From: Burkholderiales bacterium
GTDB taxonomy: Bacteria > Pseudomonadota > Gammaproteobacteria > Burkholderiales > SG8-39
Length of the DNA: 7,511 nucleotides
Direction: 5' to 3'
NCBI GenBank assembly: GCA_919902965.1
Contig: CAKKSJ010000036.1
Coordinates: 1 to 7,511 of the forward strand
Below are positions 5,734 through 7,511 of the stretch, piece by piece (the first letter of the stretch is position 1; each line of letters starts with the position of its first letter). Below the pieces are notes generated by a model. It did no database searches. It was not told the DNA's origin and worked only from the letters and a program-made list of their open reading frames with translations. The translations under genes and the position numbers were made by a program.

Positions 5734-6585
5734 ATGAGAACTCCGAAAAGAATCCTGCCCCTGGTCGAAGAGGGACTCATCGACGAAGTCGTCCGGCAGC
5801 TGATGAGCGGCAAGGAGGCGGAGGTCTACGTAGTCCGCTGCGGGGCCGAGACACGCTGCGCGAAGGTATACAAAGAGGCCGAAAAGCGCAGCTTCCGGCA
5901 AAACGTCCAATATACGGAAGGCCGCAAGGTCAAGAACAGCCGCCGCGCCCGTGCCATGGAGAAGGGTTCGCGCTACGGGCGCAAGGAACAGGAACAGGCC
6001 TGGCAATGCGCCGAAGTGGATGCCCTGCACCGTCTAGCCGCCGCCGGGGTCCGTGTACCGCAGCCCTACAATTTTCTCGAAGGCGTGCTGCTGATGGAAT
6101 TGGTGACCGACGCAGCTGGCAATGCTGCCCCAAGACTCAATGATCTCGAACTAAGTGCAGCGCAGGCGCGCGACCACCATCGCACATTGATCATGCAGGT
6201 GGTGCGCATGCTTTGCGCCGGCGTCGTCCATGGGGATTTGTCCGAGTACAACGTGCTTCTCGGCGGCGACGGGCCGGTTATCATCGACCTTCCCCAGGCC
6301 GTCAACGCAGCCGGCAACAACAGTGCTTCCGCCCTGCTCGAGCGCGACGTCGAAAATTTGACCACCTACTTCGGCCGCTTTGCCCCCGAGCTGCGCGCCA
6401 CCGATTACGGCCGTGAAATCTGGGCGATCTACGAAAGCGGAAAACTGCACCCTGAAATAGCCCTGACCGGTTGCTTCGCACGCAGGGAGACGCCCGCCGA
6501 CGTGGGCAGCGTGATGCGGGAAATCGGCGACGTGATCAAGGAGGAAGCCGCACGCCGCCGCTACAAGGCGGCGCTGGAACGCTAA
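5734..6585 (+). CDS. RIO-type serine/threonine protein kinase (PA4780-like)
   Basis: A 283-residue atypical protein kinase of the RIO family, whose archaeal and eukaryotic members act in ribosome maturation; bacterial members are much less understood. Key motifs are intact: the nucleotide loop GKEAEVYVV (26-34), the ATP-binding Lys44 in CAKVYKEA, the catalytic loop VVHGDLSEYNVLL (164-176) with Asp168 and Asn173, and the metal-binding IIDLPQAV (183-190) with Asp185. The stretch RSFRQNVQYTEGRKVKNSRRARAMEKGS (52-79; starts RSFRQNVQYT) is basic and resembles, from memory, the Pseudomonas PA4780 kinase, as does the overall length. The canonical activation loop and substrate lobe are reduced, as in all RIO kinases. 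ATG at 5734 has GAAAGG (5723-5728) as ribosome binding site. The gene stands alone, downstream of the small RNA terminator and convergent with tRNA-Pro. Its substrate in this organism is unknown. Confidence 0.88.
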   Translation: MRTPKRILPLVEEGLIDEVVRQLMSGKEAEVYVVRCGAETRCAKVYKEAEKRSFRQNVQYTEGRKVKNSRRARAMEKGSRYGRKEQEQAWQCAEVDALHRLAAAGVRVPQPYNFLEGVLLMELVTDAAGNAAPRLNDLELSAAQARDHHRTLIMQVVRMLCAGVVHGDLSEYNVLLGGDGPVIIDLPQAVNAAGNNSASALLERDVENLTTYFGRFAPELRATDYGREIWAIYESGKLHPEIALTGCFARRETPADVGSVMREIGDVIKEEAARRRYKAALER

Positions 6586-6687
6586 GTGGCCTGCACCTCA
6601 GCGCGCCCTACGACGGCAGCCGGCCGTGGACGCAAGCTGAAATCGGCGCATTCGCAAATGCCCGTCCGATAGGCCGCAGCACGCCAG

Positions 6688-6727
6688 AAAAGCAAAACGG
6701 GCTACAGATATTGCTCTGTAACCCGTT
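6688..6727 (-). terminator. Terminator of tRNA-Pro, probably bidirectional
   Basis: A 13-pair stem (6696-6708 with 6715-6727, one G-U pair on each strand reading) encloses a six-base loop. On the minus strand, downstream of the tRNA, it is followed by TTGCTTTT. On the plus strand it is followed by ATTGATTTT, so it may also end the convergent kinase transcript. Confidence 0.8.
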
Positions 6728-6733
6728 ATTGAT

Positions 6734-6812
<79 letters not shown>

Positions 6813-6821
6813 AGTGTGCTG

Positions 6822-6830
6822 ATCTTATCA
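6822..6830 (-). promoter_or_regulatory. Candidate extended -10 promoter of tRNA-Pro
   Basis: The minus strand reads TGATAAGAT, a TG-n extended -10 with TAAGAT (four of six). It ends nine bases before the mature tRNA 5' end, so the leader would be very short. No good -35 is visible. Read-through from ihfA-merR could also supply the tRNA. Confidence 0.4.
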
Positions 6831-6872
6831 TGCTGGCCGGAACTAAACCGACCTTGTCTGTTCGGATACCGC

Positions 6873-7253
6873 TCAGGCGCCGCTGCCCAGCGTTTCGAGG
6901 ATGCTGGCGATCTCGTTCCTGATCGCGGCCAGATCGACCTTGCCCGCCTCGGCACGCGCGGCTTGCGCGCGGCCGCTTGCGGAGCCGCTTTCGTCCAGTC
7001 GATTGCGCGCACCGCTGATGGTGAAACCCTGCTCGTAGAGCAAATCGCGGATGCGGCGGATCAACAGAACTTCGTGATGCTGGTAATAGCGGCGGTTGCC
7101 GCGGCGCTTGACTGGCTTTAGCTGCGTGAACTCCTGCTCCCAGTAGCGCAATACGTGCGGCTTGACGCCGCACAATTCACTCACCTCACCGATGGTGAAA
7201 TAGCGCTTCGCCGGAATCGGCGGCAGGCTACTGTTGCTGCTGTGGCTTTCCAC
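6873..7253 (-). CDS. MerR-family transcriptional regulator linked to ihfA
   Basis: A 126-residue DNA-binding regulator. The N-terminal winged helix-turn-helix of the MerR family is clear (about 18-88): YFTIGEVSELCGVKPHVLRYWEQEF, beginning YFTIGEVSEL at 18, then the wing with KRRGNRRYY (49-57), and the segment LLYEQGFTISGARNRL ending near 86. The C-terminal part (about 89-126) is short and shows no cysteine cluster or effector domain, so no ligand can be suggested. The frame is open to 7502, but residues before 7253 are a shadow of ihfA. The chosen start is GTG at 7251-7253, with AAAAGG six bases upstream. This gives a 26-base overlap with ihfA, which implies co-transcription and likely coupled translation. 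A small MerR protein after ihfA is a familiar betaproteobacterial arrangement; its function is not known to me. Confidence 0.88.
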   Translation of the reverse strand: MESHSSNSSLPPIPAKRYFTIGEVSELCGVKPHVLRYWEQEFTQLKPVKRRGNRRYYQHHEVLLIRRIRDLLYEQGFTISGARNRLDESGSASGRAQAARAEAGKVDLAAIRNEIASILETLGSGA

Positions 7254-7511
7254 GATTGGCCTTTTCCACCAACGCCTTAAGTTTCTGGCTGGCGTGGAAC
7301 GTAACAACGCGCCGCGCGGTGATCGGTATCTCCTCTCCGGTCTTGGGATTGCGCCCGGGTCGCTGCGGCTTGTTGCGCAGTTGGAAGTTGCCGAACCCGG
7401 ATAGCTTGACGCTGTCGCCGTTTTCAAGGGCAGCGCGGATTTCTTCGAAGAATGTCTCGACCATATCCTTGGCTTCGCGCTTGTTAAGTCCGACTTTCTC
7501 AAACAAAAAGT
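7228..7511 (-). CDS. ihfA: Integration host factor subunit alpha (5' end outside window)
   Basis: IhfA pairs with IhfB to form the sequence-specific DNA-bending factor IHF, which acts in the nucleoid, in sigma-54 promoter control and in recombination. The visible part matches IhfA throughout: LFEKVGLNKREAKD, SGFGNFQLR, and the DNA-contacting arm RPGRNPKTGEEIPITARRVV, whose RNP proline corresponds to the intercalating Pro65 of E. coli IhfA. By alignment with the 99-residue E. coli protein, only about 10-11 N-terminal residues are missing. The leftmost possible start inside the window is an in-frame TTG at 7504-7506, but it aligns with an internal leucine (Leu12 in E. coli), so the gene continues past the edge. 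HU is less likely because the arm sequence and the RRVVTFHASQKLK ending are those of IhfA. The C-terminus ends in a short PQQQQ tail coded in the overlap with merR. Confidence 0.94.
   Translation of the reverse strand, partial: FLFEKVGLNKREAKDMVETFFEEIRAALENGDSVKLSGFGNFQLRNKPQRPGRNPKTGEEIPITARRVVTFHASQKLKALVEKANRGKPQQQQ

Overview
The window looks like the chromosome of a GC-rich (about 60%) betaproteobacterium. The evidence is the gene order surE-pcm-nlpD-rpoS, the pair ihfA-merR followed by tRNA-Pro, and protein sequences that resemble betaproteobacterial family members from memory. I cannot name a genus from the sequence alone.

Layout from right to left, since most genes read on the minus strand. 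At the right edge is ihfA, whose first residues lie outside the window. A MerR-type regulator overlaps its end, and tRNA-Pro(GGG) with its own likely promoter and terminator follows. A RIO-type protein kinase gene reads on the plus strand toward the tRNA, and the two units meet at a shared hairpin terminator. Upstream of the kinase is a 408-base gene-free region. It holds a very compact candidate small RNA (about 77 nt, plus strand) with a promoter, a first hairpin whose loop is four tandem UCC repeats, and a textbook intrinsic terminator. Then come two minus-strand genes, a GNAT acetyltransferase and an FMN-dependent L-lactate dehydrogenase (lldD type). The left 3.3 kb is the stationary-phase operon surE-pcm-nlpD-rpoS, in which every junction is a 4-base stop/start overlap.

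How the genes fit together: the left operon combines nucleotide clean-up (SurE), repair of isoaspartyl-damaged proteins (Pcm), an envelope amidase activator (NlpD) and the general stress sigma factor (RpoS). The right end carries a nucleoid-bending protein subunit and a linked regulator. The middle block is accessory-like metabolism and regulation: lactate oxidation, an acetyltransferase, a kinase and the candidate small RNA.

The most interesting signal is the small RNA at about 5506-5582. Its loop includes CCUCCUUU, the same as the anti-Shine-Dalgarno tail of betaproteobacterial 16S rRNA, and a composite inverted repeat is centred near -62 of its predicted start. Nothing was searched or folded by computer; all hairpins and promoters were read by eye.
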